Part shown: positions 10,601 through 21,606 of the stretch, one piece after another | How positions within the stretch are numbered: the first letter of the stretch is position 1 | Layout: the number at the start of each line of letters is the position of its first letter | NCBI GenBank assembly: GCA_036346255.1 | Contig: JAYEVH010000401.1 | Span: 53,510-117,509, forward strand | Length of the DNA stretch: 64,000 nt | Direction of reading: 5' to 3' | Source of the DNA: Ampelocalamus luodianensis | Lineage: Eukaryota; Streptophyta; Magnoliopsida; Poales; Poaceae | The notes under the pieces: model-generated | Database searches by the model: none | The model's input: the letters and a program-made list of their open reading frames with translations, nothing else | Told to the model about the DNA's origin: nothing | Program-made: the position numbers and the translations under genes

Positions 10601-11828
10601 TTGAGTCGCCCAATGATTATGTGTAGAGGAAGTAGAATAATAGTGGATTCCGAACAATGGGATGATCATTGATAGAACCCTTTTGATGAAGTATATGATT
10701 GTGTGTGCTGAGAATTTTGAGTTGTTTATTCTTAAAATATTGAGGTGATGTGTTTGTATGTGAGATCTATTTTGGGATGCATTGGAAGTCATCTGTCAAA
10801 TTAATTATGTCAGAGAGGAGTTGTTGAGAGAAAGTTTCGTGGAGTCGATAGAGCCTCTATACTGAGAGGTGTGGATGATGTATTTCAACTTGAGCATATC
10901 GTTTAGAATGCCGAGTTAAGAGAGATGAGTTAGTGTGTTATGCGATGAATTGGAATTCCAAAGGTTGAGAGAAAATTTTTATTTCTAAAAGAGAAACGAG
11001 AAATTGATGCTTCCTCAAGTAGAGACACGTTTTCTTGATTCTTGTTTGAGCTATGTTTTTGACGGATGTCTTTCGCGAGTTGAGCTCGGCATTTATGTTG
11101 GCATGTATGATTCTTTCCAGTTGAGATGGAATAAATGAAAATTTTGATTTGGGCATTCAAGTGTTTTCCCTTTGGCTTTAGTGACGTTCATTCGCAAATT
11201 GCCACATGGAAAGTGGAAATGTTTTCGTGATAAATCTTCGATTTGGATTTGACCCTTTTGGCGGGAGTTGGTTTTGCGTGGTTACGATGATAATCCTTTC
11301 CTTTAAGTTGACTCGCTACGTGAGAATTTGTTCAAAGCGAGTTCTGTCGTGTGTCCTCGTTAAAGGAGGTGATCCTTGTTTCGTGAGGAGTTCGATTGAG
11401 AGTTGGAACAAGAGTCCCGTATGATGTATGTAGGATGTCCGGTTTAGTACCAGAGGGAAGGTTGGCCCAAGGTACATTGATTTAATTTTAAAGGTTGGCG
11501 TATCGTCGGGATTATCTCGAGCCCATGTGAGTACTCAACGCCTTGTAAGTTCGATCTTGAGGAGTACCAGAGATCCAAAGCTTGAGTTTTGATACACCAC
11601 ACAACGAGTAAGACCTTACCTTTGTGTCTTGTGTGTCGAGAGAACTGTAAAGGTCGAGACGAGTATTGAGGTGTAAGACGTTGGTATACATTATGGTCCG
11701 AGTGTGATGAGACTTGGGACTTGGAAACTGCATGCGCGAGCTTTAACTGCACTTGTTAACGTCAAGACGTGTTAATGATTATTAAGTTCATCGGTGATCT
11801 TTCAAGCAGAATTGGGTCGAATTCTGTT
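7621..11828 (+). other. Non-coding internal region of element A
   Basis: About 4.2 kb without any reading frame resembling gag, protease, RT, RNase H or integrase. The sense strand is poor in C (for example 3 C against 17 G in 8881-8940). It aligns by eye with the internal region of E from the primer site onward and, for its last ~1.6 kb, with 61886-63520 on the - strand. Conservation without ORFs suggests cis-acting RNA functions (packaging, dimerisation, priming), but this is inference. Confidence 0.8.
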
Positions 11829-11840
11829 TAAGGGGTAGAA
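11829..11840 (+). other. Polypurine tract of element A
   Basis: TTAAGGGGTAGAA immediately before the 3' LTR; the plus-strand primer position expected for a Gypsy element. Element E has AAGGGGGGTAGAA at the same place. Confidence 0.85.
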
Positions 11841-14359
11841 TGTAATATCCCGCTTAGGTACAGAGAATATAAGGAGATTGAGATATCCCTTATTTGCCTC
11901 GCACGAAACATGACAGAATCTGTAATCATCTTGCAACGTAATTTTCACGACTGGAACGACTTGAATGGAAAACCTCATAACTACAAAGTTGTAGATCATT
12001 TTCTATAGTACAATTTAGAGTCCTCATTTACCTAATTTGGAGTTCTAAGGTTTGAGATATGGGGCCCGCAAGGCAGGTCGTACAGAGAATCAAGGTCCAT
12101 AACTGAGTCAACTTCAAGGCAAATTTCGCAATGAAGACGGCATTTTAAGAAAAACTCCACAAATAGAAAGTTGAAGTGCTATGAGTTATCTAAATTTGAA
12201 GACAAAAATCACTCCATTACGAGTTTGGGAGAGAAAGTTACGACCTCAGAGTGTTCGCTGCACAGAAATAAAGTAGGAGAACTGGGCCTCGGCCTTTAGC
12301 CCAGAGGCCCATGTGAGGCCGGCCAAGTGGGATAGAGTGGAGGACGGCTGAAACCCTAGAGCCCCTCCCCTTGCCCCTCCTTCCCCCCTAGAGCCGCCAC
12401 TCTCCCTCTCCATTGACGCCTTGGTCCAACACCTCCTCCCCTTGCGCTCCATTGATGTCCTCCCTCCCTTCTATGCAAAGAGGAGAAAAGAAGGAAAGAA
12501 AGGAAGAAGAAGAAAGGAAGAAGAAGAGAAGGGAGAAGAGAAGGAAGAGGGATCTCCATCCATGGTTCGCGACCTTCAGCGGCATCAAGGGTAATGCGTT
12601 GTTGTTGTTGGGTAATTAGTCATAGAAGAGTAATCGGGTAGTTTTTGGCTAGGTTGCAATCTGCCTGCTGTTCGTGCAGATTCGTCCAGAAGCTTGCGGG
12701 GTTAATTTCATGTGGTTAGAGGCCGAATCATAGGTTTTGGTCTCCTAGAGAATTGTAGGTTATGTTCTTAGCTTTCGTTGGCCGCCAAGATCACCCAAAT
12801 CCGATTAACGGTCTGGGAGTTATGAATTTTCTAGTATTGCTGTCCTGTTGTTCTGTCAGATTCTGGACAGTCTGTAGAAAACTGGTTAGAACTGCTAATT
12901 AAATGGAGAATCAGGGGACCTCAATATAACAAAAAAGGTGGGTAATTTATGTACCTTTTCATAGAGATAAAGAACACAAGATTTAGATTCTCGTAGCAAA
13001 AGTTATGGAGGTTTTAGTGTACTGTCCAGAGAACCCGACGTGAATTCTGATGTCTGATAGATTGGTTTGCTAGGGCAGTAGATGGTAGAATCAAAACGGC
13101 TCCCCAACTAAGTTTATTTAGATAATTTAATTACCTTTCAATGAAGTCCTATAACACCTAATTTGGACTACTGTACGGAAAGATATGAATTTTACATCAT
13201 GACTGTTCACAGAGGATACAGATCAGTAATTAGAAATTGGGAGTCGGATGGCGTTGCAAGTTATGGCTAATGTGATTACTTGTATAATTCTTGTGGTTCA
13301 TTACTATGGTCTTAGTTTATGTTCCTAATTGATTTAGGTGGGAGAGTGGTACTGGGGCATCACCGTCTTCACGTCCCACGTTCTCTCGCGTTAAGGCAAG
13401 TGCATTGTTTGATTCGTGGTTGTGATTGATTGGTTATGTTTGTGTGCTTTTTCGATATGTGGTGGCATAGTGAGATTGTTAGCATGATGTTGGTTAAGAT
13501 TGGTGGATGTTTCAATTATGTCCATGCTCTATTGTCATATGATGTTATTGTCTTGTGGTAATTTGATGATGATTAAATGATGAGCATGTGCATATTGAGA
13601 TCATATTGAGGCTTAGTCACGTGGTGACCAAGTATGTTTTCCTTGAGATCCCCGTCATGAATGTGACGGGCTCGAGATCCCCACACTCGTGGAGTGTGGG
13701 CATGAGGTCCCCATTACTTGCGGAGTAATGGGCAATTGGTCCTCTGCGTGCGCGCCGCATGTGCATGGGTATGCGGCGGTTGCATACTTTGCATTACCGT
13801 GTAATGCACAAAGAAAGATAAAGAGAAAGGATCCTTGAGCATTGCATTTGCATGTGAGATGTCTTATTGATGTGTTTCTTGCTTTGGATACTGATGCTAT
13901 AATCGTTGTTTTGTACTTGCCGAGTCTGTGGGCTCACTCTTGTTTTATTGTTGTTTTAGGTACCGATCCAGAACATCATGCATGGGAGGGAGTAGATTGA
14001 TATTCACACACACCTCACCTGAATCAAATAAAGTTGAATGAACTTGATCAGTAATTTAATAATTGAGCAAGTCACTTAAAGGTTTTGTTATGTTATATCA
14101 TGCGACATGTTAAGTGTAATAATGATGAGTAGTGGTACTTCATACCTCCTTGGTTTTGCCATTACTTAATATGCTATGAATACTTATTGATGTCTCGGGA
14201 TGGTGGTGTAGTTAATTAATACTTATTCAGGTGTTGGAACCTCCATGTAGTTAACTCTACAAGGGAGGTTCTCACAAAATTGACTAAAATTACCTTGGTT
14301 AGGTTTGTCTAAGGTTAGTTTAGTAGCATTCCAGACTCATGTCTGGCTGGGATGTTACA
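11841..14359 (+). repeat. 3' LTR of element A
   Basis: Starts TGTAATATCCCGC, ends GGATGTTACA, and is followed by the target duplication ATAAG. It is nearly identical to the 5' LTR, with a cluster of one-base deletions in GG and CC doublets (for example around 12275-12320 against 5508-5555). All LTR modules described for the 5' copy are present. Confidence 0.95.
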
Positions 14360-16494
14360 ATAAGTATGAATTTAAAAACAGGGATTTAAATTAATGAATA
14401 TAAATAAGCATGCAGTAATAATTTAAAAACAAAATATAAATAATTTGAAATAATGGGATCAATATGATCAAGGGTATAACTTGCCTTGCTTGATGAGGTG
14501 ATGTTGTTTTTCCGAACAGATCACCTTAACAGAACGTCTGGTGTTGAGGTGACGTTGTTTTTCTTAACAGGTCACCTAGTATTCATAAGTACTCTCTTCA
14601 AGTAGTCCAAGTGTACGATCACGATGATCATACAGTTAAAATCAATCCTCTTATAGAGCTCTTCCAACTGCGTGGAAATCTGACTCTCCGAAGTCGTCGA
14701 AATCTAATCGTGAAAATAAGCCAAATTCAAATAAAATCCAAATAGCAATTCAAATGAACTCCAAATTAAATAATTTTGGTTTAGTTAGCTAGATCTTGAA
14801 TTTAGATAAATTTTGCAACTTGAATCACCCAAATCGGAGTTCGGATGCAAAAGATATGAGCTCTAGAAGTTTGAATTCTAAAGAAAACCCTAATTTTCAG
14901 ATTTTATTGAATTTCCCGAATTATTTTTCTAAAATAAATTCTAATTATTGTGCAAGATGACGTCAGCGAGAGAATTTCTTTTCCCGGCCGAATTATTTTC
15001 CTAAAGAAAAATATTTTCTTTCTCTGACATGTGGGCCGCGGTCAATGGACTAGGTCCACGGTGCAGTCAACGTCCACGGTGGACGTGGTCTACGAAACAG
15101 TGCACGGGGGTTGATGCGCCGGCGCTGATGCTGAGGTGGTCGCCGCGTTGGCAGCCACGTCCCTGCCACATCGGCGTGGGAGCTGAGATGGCGCATACGT
15201 GGCGGCGCCACGTCAACGAGGCCGGCGGTGCTTGTCGGCCGTGAGCTCACCGGCGAACGGCGGCACGGCGACGGGAGTGAATGATACCGGTAGAGAGAGG
15301 GAGTGACGGGGAGTACGGTGCTCACCAAAACAATAGCGAAACGCGGGGTTTTGACCGCCGACGGCGAGCTTTGGCGGTGATGAAGTTCGGCCTCCGATGA
15401 AGTTGGGGCTCCGGGGGTCTTCGGGCTGAGAGAGGGGGCGCACGGGGACGGCGAGGAGGCGGCGGTGTCGATGGTGTAGTCGACGATGGCGAGGAGGCGG
15501 CGTCGGCACCGGAATTGGGGAAGAAAGTGTGCTCGGCGGGGTTCTTCAAACTCGGATTCCGGCGAAACCGAGAGGGGAGAGGAGGAGTGGGTGGTGGCGG
15601 TGGGATGAGAGCCTCACGGCGCACCCGGGGCGCTACTTATAGGGTGCGAGCGGGGCTGAGTCGCCGTGGAGCGTACGAAGCTCGCGCGAGGTCACCGATG
15701 CAATCAAGGGGATTCGGGGCTGGGGATGGAGGGAAGATGGCCGGGAATGGGGCGGTGAGATACGAGGGTTTCAATGCGCGGGATTCCGGGGAGAATAGGG
15801 AGAGAAGCACGGAGTTACAGGGCTCCGAGCGCGCGGCAATGGCGGCGGCTGGAGGAGGAAGACACGGGGGAGGAAGAAAGGCGCGAGCCGTCGGATCTTG
15901 ATCCGATGGTGCAGCGGAAGAGGGTGACGTGGGAGCTTGGATGCCGTCCGATGCAAATCGGACGGTAAGGGGGTGAGAGAAAGGGAGCGGCGGGAGGAGC
16001 GGGCCGAGCGGGCCGCGGCACGGGAGAAAGGGAATGGGCCGGACTAAGGTTTCGGCCCAAAAGCGATTTGGGTTTTTAAAATGATGTTCTTAATTGATTT
16101 AATCCAGATAATTAAAAAGGGCTTTAGAAAATAGCAAATTAAATGCAAAAATTCTAGAAAAATTCACAGAAATTCCTAGATCCATTTTGGACTTAATTAA
16201 AATAGTTCCAACTTAAAGTTGGCTATATTTTTTGCAAGTAAATTATTTTGGCTTTGAAATAATTTTGAAAAAAGCTTTTAAAAACTCAGAAAATCCCAGA
16301 AATTAATTACATTTTTATTTTTCAAATCAAGCCAGATAAAACTTCAAGAACCTCAAACAAATTTTACTTTTGACTTTTGAAACTCCAGAAATTCAAATAA
16401 AGCAATTAAACTCGGGCAAATTTTAGAAAAACCAGCAAAATAATAATTTTATTTATTTTATTTTGGTAACAACACTTTGAGATGTTACACTGAG

Positions 16495-17250
16495 CATAAG
16501 AGAAGAGCACTGAGCGACTCTCGCAAGCGTAAGTGGGAGGCCTAGAAAACAGCAAGGGCCAACCTCCCCCGTCCCCAAGCTCCACCACTGCTGAGACCGC
16601 TAGCACTTGTATCTCGCCCTCCGCAAGCCGTGTTTCAACCACATGTACCTGCAGGAAAGCAAGGTGGTCTCTGCAATCTCGCTGTTGATGTCACTTGCTT
16701 TTTCTACAACAACAAGAGCCACTGTGCTAATTCTTGCCCTAAGAAGACTGGAGCAGTCCCTCGCCCTAATCCGGGGCAAGTGCAAGGGTAAAGACATGGT
16801 CATCTCCCAGCTCAAAAGTGGCCCAACAATTTCAGAAGGTTGCAAGCGGTCAAGTCAACCATATCTTGACCGAGGAAGCGCAGGAGGCACCCAATGTTGT
16901 GTTGGGTACACTTCTCATCAACTCTGGTCTTGCTACTATTTTATTCGATTTTGGATTGTCTCATTCTTTTATATCGCAATCCTTTGCTACACTTGGTGAT
17001 CTTCAAATTGTTCCTTTGCATGCTCCTTTGGTTATGCACTCACCGGGGTCGAAAATGAGAGCTAAAAATGAGTGTCGGGACGTATCTATTGAGATCGAAG
17101 GAGTGAGATTTTTGGCAAATCTTATTCTCCTCAATTCAACGAGTTTGGATGTGATACTTGTCATGGATTGACTGTCCCAACACTTGGGACAAATCGATTG
17201 TGCTAAGAAATTAATCTCCCTCACGAGTCCAGGTACCCATGTATGCATTG
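16495..17250 (+). pseudogene. gag C-terminus and protease of Ty3/Gypsy element C (broken)
   Basis: Continues the gag frame interrupted at 3706, opening HKRRALSDSRKRKWEA before a TAG stop. A nucleocapsid knuckle at about 16696-16737 reads CFFYNNKSHCANSC: the usual CX2CX4HX4C with the second Cys changed to Tyr. The protease follows in the frame of 16818: VVLGTLLINSG, then LFDFGLSHSFIS (about 16940-16980) where DSGASHSFI is normal, so the Ser of the catalytic DSG has become Phe. SLDVILVMD and LSQHLGQIDCAKK mark the domain end. After about 17250 the sequence passes directly into LTR, so RT, RNase H and integrase are deleted. Confidence 0.88.
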
Positions 17251-17254
17251 TATT

Positions 17255-18576
17255 TGGAAAACTAAAACTGAAAATAAAAAGTTTTAGACTTGGGCACATC
17301 GGTAAGATGGTGTGATTGTGGGGTGTGTGCTCGGTGCCTGAGTCAACAAGGACTGAACATCTTGTTACACTAAACCAATCATTATTGCGTGCATTCCACA
17401 TGAGGGTATTGGGAACCCCTCTTGACTTAGTACTTTGGCGTGTGTTGACTCCAAGTCGTAGGAGAAGGGTGTGTGTGTTGTGTGAAAAAGGAAATATATT
17501 TATGTGTTGGGTGCACGGGAGTGGAATCCTTTCTAGGTTCTCCATACCGAGGGGCATTGTAGTTGTCCAATTGCTTTACCCTATATGGGTAGTTGACTCC
17601 TGGCTTTACAATGACTCTAATGCAACGTATGAGTTTCTATCCATACGGGCGACTCGTAGCTAATGCATTATATTGGAAAACGTCTCGTAGGACTTAGCCT
17701 TGCCGGCATACCCAAGGAAGTGTGCTATATCATGCGGCGAAAAGGCAGTCTGGCGTGTGGGTACAGTTTACACCCCTGTAGGGTTTAATCTATTCGAATA
17801 ACTAAGTCCTTGGTTATGGACACGTTTGGGGAGGTTTTTCGAGAGTTAGACTACAATATTTTCGATAAAACTTGAAATCGGGTGGTACGAAAGGGTACTT
17901 CGTGCTATTTTGTGGTGGCTGTTGGGAAATCACCTCTAAGTTGTTATTTATGCTTATAATTGTTGTCTCGCTATTATTTAAACAAATAAAAATAGATTTG
18001 TCAAATTGTCTTCAATCTATTACAATATTGCAAATAAAAATTGCTTTGTGCGTCCAATGAACTATATGACCATCTCCTTTATTTCGGCTTGCATGTAGCT
18101 ATGTATAGGCTTGTTATTCCTAAGTCTTATGAGTACATTTTTGTACTCAGTTGTATTGCTTAATTGTTGCAGAGGAGGTTGATCCCCAATGGATCGACTT
18201 TTGTGAGACCAACTTTCAGCAGGGCGACTAGCTTGGTGGCCCCATCGGTTGCCTTTTGGGTAAGGGCAAACCGGTTGGTTTTTGTTTCTCGCCATCTTAT
18301 GGCCTTTGTTTCCGCTACTACTTTAGTGTTTATTTTGTCATTTAGGTGGTCCCTTTTGTAATAACTCCATATTGTGTATGTCTTTCGGATATTGTACCTT
18401 GTCGTAATCGGTACTGTAATGACTTGTGTATGGAATTAATGCTATGTTTTTTGAAGTGGTATGTGTACCGCTATTCCGGGAGGTACATATTATCTCGAGA
18501 GTCGGGATATTTGATTTATAATGCTAGGACCAATGGATGGTTCAGTATTATGAGCTAAATACTCCGGGTGCTCTCA
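17255..18576 (+). repeat. 3'-terminal 1.3 kb of the LTR of element C
   Basis: Aligns by eye with 39303-40542 of the solo LTR (shared GAAAACTAAAACTGAAAA at the start, CTCGTAGGACTTAGCC, CCGGCATACC, and a TTATGGACACG segment). It ends GGTGCTCTCA at 18576. The preceding ~3.5 kb of LTR and all of pol are absent, so the junction near 17255 is a deletion breakpoint. CTATTCGAATAA at 17790-17801 is an 11/12 match to the palindrome in the sister LTRs. The candidate duplication after the end is CAAAA; its 5' mate is not in the window. Confidence 0.85.
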
Positions 18577-19107
18577 CAAAATACTTCCTCCAATAGTGCC
18601 CAAACAGTGGAAATACTATTTTAGCAAGTTTTTGTTTCTTTTCGTATCTCTCGAATATGATTGAGTTTGATATTGAAATTTTCCAAAAAAAAACTTACAA
18701 CATTTACATAACCTCTACTACATTTAGTATTCTTTTTTTTTTTTGAAACTTCTAAGTTCATTAAAAATTGATTTTGTAACTGACTGGCACGTGCACCTGA
18801 TATCCCACTCCCACCGTGTTAGTTTGGCCCGTCCAATAGGTAACAGAAAGGCAAAAAGGAACGGCACGTGTCATGTTATGGCTCTAAAGTTGACGAACTT
18901 TGTCCTTTAACTTTTTAAGTTTGTCTAATTGTTTCACTCAGGGTACATGGACCTCAGTGCCGTAACTGTAGACACCACCACGCATTGTGTAATTTTTTCA
19001 ATAGCTTCATTCTTTGGGAAGCCAAGTCTACACTATACAAAAGTTGAATTATATATACAATGCAGAGGACTCCTCGTATCGGATCCTCTGCTAGGCCATT
19101 TTGGAAC
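18577..19107 (+). other. Unassigned AT-rich DNA
   Basis: Contains homopolymer runs of A (near 18686) and T (near 18733) and two CACGTG-like sites (18787, 18866). I recognise no gene or element ends. Confidence 0.4.
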
Positions 19108-19280
19108 GGAAATTTCATAATTTGAGGTAGATTTCAGAATTTGTCCTCTATGTATCTATGACATGTGGGCTCTAGACTCATATGTTATAGACATATGGGG
19201 ACAAGGCTCACATATCATAGACATATAGGAGGGTAAATCCTGAAATTCATCTATCTTATAATGGCAAATTATGAAATCCC
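19108..19280. mobile_element. Foldback MITE-like element (about 173 bp)
   Basis: The two halves are imperfect inverted repeats: GGAAATTTCATAATTTG at the left and GCAAATTATGAAATCCC at the right, with GTCCTCTATGTATCTATGAC answered by ATCATAGACATATAGGAGGG further in. The whole can fold into one long hairpin. No clear target duplication is seen, so the superfamily is not assigned. Confidence 0.65.
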
Positions 19281-19930
19281 TGGGAATGAGTGAATAGCTA
19301 ATTTGCAATGCGTCGCTGCGTTCCAACAGTTCCTTGGTTGGAACAAAACTGGCGTTGTGCACGCGCCGCCGCCATCAAGGGAGCACGCGCCCCCTGATGC
19401 TCCAACCCGCTGACCCCCTCCACCTAGCTTCTACCCTTCATCTGGCTCCGACTCCAACACCTCGCCGCCAGCCTCAACAACAAAAAAAAACAAACTTTCA
19501 TCTCTACTAAAAAAAGCTTTCGACTCGTGGTTTTTGAAGCTTTTCAAAGTTAGAAATCAAACTTTCAAAATTTCGGCCTCTCAATTGAGCTAACAACTTT
19601 CAGATTCGACCTTTCAACTGAGTAAAAAAAATTCAAATTTGGCCTTTCAACTAAGGTCAAACTTTCAAATTCAATAACTAAAAAAAGCTTTCAATTTTCA
19701 AAGAAATTTCATCTCAAAGACCTAGAAAAATTGGGGAAAACTTCTAACCTCAGCCTGGCTTGAGCTTTCAATTGAGCCATGGCCGCCCCTCTCCTAGCAA
19801 CGTGGTCGATGATGGTCCCTATCCCTGCACCGGTGCCGTCACCACCGAGTAGCCGAGGAGGATGGGATTCATGGTGGCTCACATCTCCGCGCTGCGGAGG
19901 ATAGCTTTGCGGTGGAGGGCAGATTCATGG
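19281..19930 (+). other. Unassigned DNA with AAACTTTCAA-rich tract
   Basis: 19480-19760 repeats short phrases such as CTTTCAACT and TCAAACTTTCAAATTC, a weakly repetitive A/C/T-rich stretch. 19360-19470 and 19780-19930 are GC-rich without a convincing frame. No gene is supported. Confidence 0.4.
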
Positions 19931-19938
19931 CAGAGGAC

Positions 19939-21200
19939 TAGGGTCGAACGCAGCCGAGCCAAGCCGTGCTCGGCCGCTCGAATAGGCTCGCCAGGCGCTT
20001 GGCTCGCTCGGCTTGGCTCGATTCGGCACGAGCCGTAAAGGTGGCTCGGCCCGGCTCGAAGCTAGGCTCGAGCTGGCTCGAACGGCTCGCGAGCCAAGAA
20101 GGAGCTGATGCATCAGTTCAATCTCAATTGATTCAGTTCGTTCCAATCCAATACATCCAACAAACATTACAAACATTTCTATCAGTTCATCCAGATCCAG
20201 TACATCCAACAAGCATTACAAAAAATTCTATCAGTTCATCCACCTCAAGCACATCAAATAAGCATCAGTGATTCAGTTCATCCAAAGAAGAAAGGAGAAG
20301 AGATCCAGTACATCCAACAAGCAACTTAGCAAGAACAGCAGACTCGGCGAGCTGCAACCGGGTGGAGCACGGGCCGGGCCGCCGGGGGAGCACTGGGGGG
20401 AGGAGGTAGGAGCACAGAGGGAGAAGAGAACGCGGCCAGGGGACTAGGGGAGGACGGGGTGGCGGATGGAGCAAGTGGCGGTGGCTCGGGTGAGGAGGAG
20501 GAGGTGGCGGATGGAGCAGCTGGCCGGTGAGGAGGAGGCGGCGGCGGATGGACCAGGTAGCCGGTGAGGAGGACGAGGCGAGCTGGGCTACGGGTGGAGA
20601 TGGGGAGAGCCGCCGCGGGTGGAGATGGGGAGGGGAGGGCCCATGGCCGAGGGACGCACTGGGAGGAAGATGGGGAGGAGGTCTGCGGGGAGGAGAGGCG
20701 GCGGTGGCACGGGAGGAGGAGAGGCGTGGAGCGTGGGAGGAGGGGCCAGCCGGTCGCGCACGGGGAGGAGGAGAGGCGCGCGTGGGGAGGAGGAGAGGCG
20801 CGAGCGTGGGGAGGAGGGGCCAGCCGGCCGGCGCGGGGAGGAGGAGGAGGCGCGAGCGTGGGGAGGAGGGCTGGCCGGTCGGCGCAGATCATGGAGGCCG
20901 AGGAGGCGGCGACGGAGTTTGTGGGGACCGGGGGAGCGGGAAGGCCGGGGGAAGAGGCTATGGGGATTGAGGGGAAGGGAAAAGGGCGGAAGGGGATAAG
21001 GCCGGCTGGAGCAGCTCGTTTTGGCTCGCCAGAATGATTGGCTCGTTTGGCTCGCGAGCGGCTCGAGCTCGGCTCGAATTCTCACCGAGCCAAAAAGTGG
21101 GCTCGGCTCGGCTCGAAAATTCACAAGCCGAGCCCGAGCCGAGTCGAGCCTTGACGAGTCCGAGTCGAGCCACGAGCCTCGAGCTATTTTTCCAGCCCTA
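19939..21200. mobile_element. Non-autonomous hAT element (1.26 kb)
   Basis: Short inverted termini TAGGGTCG (left) and TAGGGCTGG (right, read on the - strand), both with subterminal GGCTCG/CGAGCC repeats (19965-20100 and 21010-21180) typical of this grass hAT group. The 8-bp flanks CAGAGGAC (19931-19938) and CAGAGGAA (21201-21208) match at seven of eight positions, as expected of a hAT duplication. The interior has tandem ATCCAACAAGCATTACA-like units (20120-20330) and a G-rich block (20380-21000). No transposase is present; the long frames in the G-rich block are low-complexity. Confidence 0.85.
20380..21000 (+). repeat. G-rich degenerate tandem repeats inside the hAT element
   Basis: Repeated GGGGAGGAGGAGAGGCGCG / GCGTGGGGAGGAGGGGCC units. 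Many GGGG and GGAGG runs on the + strand give strong potential for G-quadruplexes. It differs sharply in composition from both hAT ends and may be a captured gene fragment or an expanded minisatellite. The Pro/Ser/Ala-rich and Gly/Arg-rich frames on both strands are what such DNA gives by chance. Confidence 0.6.
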
Positions 21201-21219
21201 CAGAGGAAAGCGATGTTGC

Positions 21220-21274
21220 TAGGGATGGCAATTGGACGCGGCGGGTGCGGGTAGTGCTCACTCATACCCATGCT
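21220..21274 (+). mobile_element. Fragment of a second hAT-like element
   Basis: TAGGGATGGCAATTGG followed by GCGGGTGCGGGTAG resembles the common grass hAT/MITE terminus TAGGGATGGCAATGGGTACC. It is cut at 21275 by an LTR start, so only one end is seen. Confidence 0.5.
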
Positions 21275-21606
21275 TGTAACATCTCCAAATTCTTTGTGTG
21301 AAATTAATAACTAAAAAATAAGAATAGTTAATTACATTATGTTAATTGGGCCTCTTGGGCCAAGAGTAGATATAATTAAATCTTAGTTGGAGCCTAATCC
21401 AACTTAGAGTCCGAACTAAAGTAGGCTTTTTGCCTAAACCCTAGCCCAATCAATACCCTATTTATATTTATCTGGTTTTCCTCCCACATAACCCCTACCT
21501 ATACTTCGTTCATTTCTGCGAGCACATGCTTATGCAGCCGCGACCATGTTCTTTTTCCCGTACATGGATGCATGCAACAAAGCCACACCGTATGCTTCCT
21601 CCTCCT
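21275..21606 (+). repeat. 5' fragment of an LTR with promoter
   Basis: Begins TGTAACATCTCC and carries TTGGGCCTCTTGGGCC (about 21346-21361), AAACCCTAG (about 21437-21445) and a TATA-like TATTTATATTTAT (about 21462-21474), i.e. the promoter order seen in the other LTRs. It ends where the CACTA terminus starts, so the CACTA probably inserted into it. Confidence 0.6.

Larger units (their letters stand above)
5067..14359 (+). mobile_element. Complete non-autonomous LTR retrotransposon A (9.3 kb)
   Basis: Two near-identical LTRs (5067-7608, 11841-14359) start TGTAATATCC and end GATGTTACA. They flank a 4.2 kb internal region with a primer site at 7609 and a polypurine tract at 11829. The target duplication ATAAG is exact (5062-5066, 14360-14364). 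No gag or pol is recognisable in any frame. Layout, size and LTR length recall the rice non-autonomous families Spip and Squiq, described as partners of RIRE3 and RIRE8; that family assignment is inference from memory, not a search. It sits inside solo LTR B and is the youngest insertion of the left block. Element E is a diverged relative. Confidence 0.95.
3707..16489 (-). mobile_element. Solo LTR B (about 3.5 kb without its nested insertion), inserted in gag of element C
   Basis: On the - strand it starts TGTAACATCTC at 16489 and ends CGACA at 3707. The 5-bp duplication CTGAG flanks it (3702-3706 and 16490-16494), and removing it restores the gag reading across the junction. It is made of two pieces, 3707-5066 and 14360-16489, because element A is inserted in it. 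The 15010-16060 part is GC-rich and produces several long spurious frames. Near 4353-4364 it has the palindrome CTATTCGAATAG, also found in the LTRs of C and of the solo LTR at 35642, so B is a diverged relative of those. No internal region is present, so it arose by LTR-LTR recombination. Confidence 0.9.

Noticed and set aside
15515..15901. 128-codon + strand frame in the GC-rich part of LTR B
   Set aside because: Lies in an LTR on the antisense strand, no domain, Arg/Gly-rich composition as expected from GC-rich DNA.
17003..17557. 184-codon - strand frame over the protease of element C
   Set aside because: Antisense shadow of the protease and LTR junction; no recognisable domain.
2527..18576. 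Inverted LTR at 1-2527 as the 5' LTR of element C
   Set aside because: It is in opposite orientation to the gag at 3005, and no primer site follows it; more likely a separate insertion.
20588..21271. Long - strand frame (227 codons) and overlapping + strand frames in the G-rich block
   Set aside because: Low-complexity Pro/Ser/Arg or Gly/Arg translation on both strands, spanning a hAT terminus; explained by G-rich tandem repeats with few stop codons.
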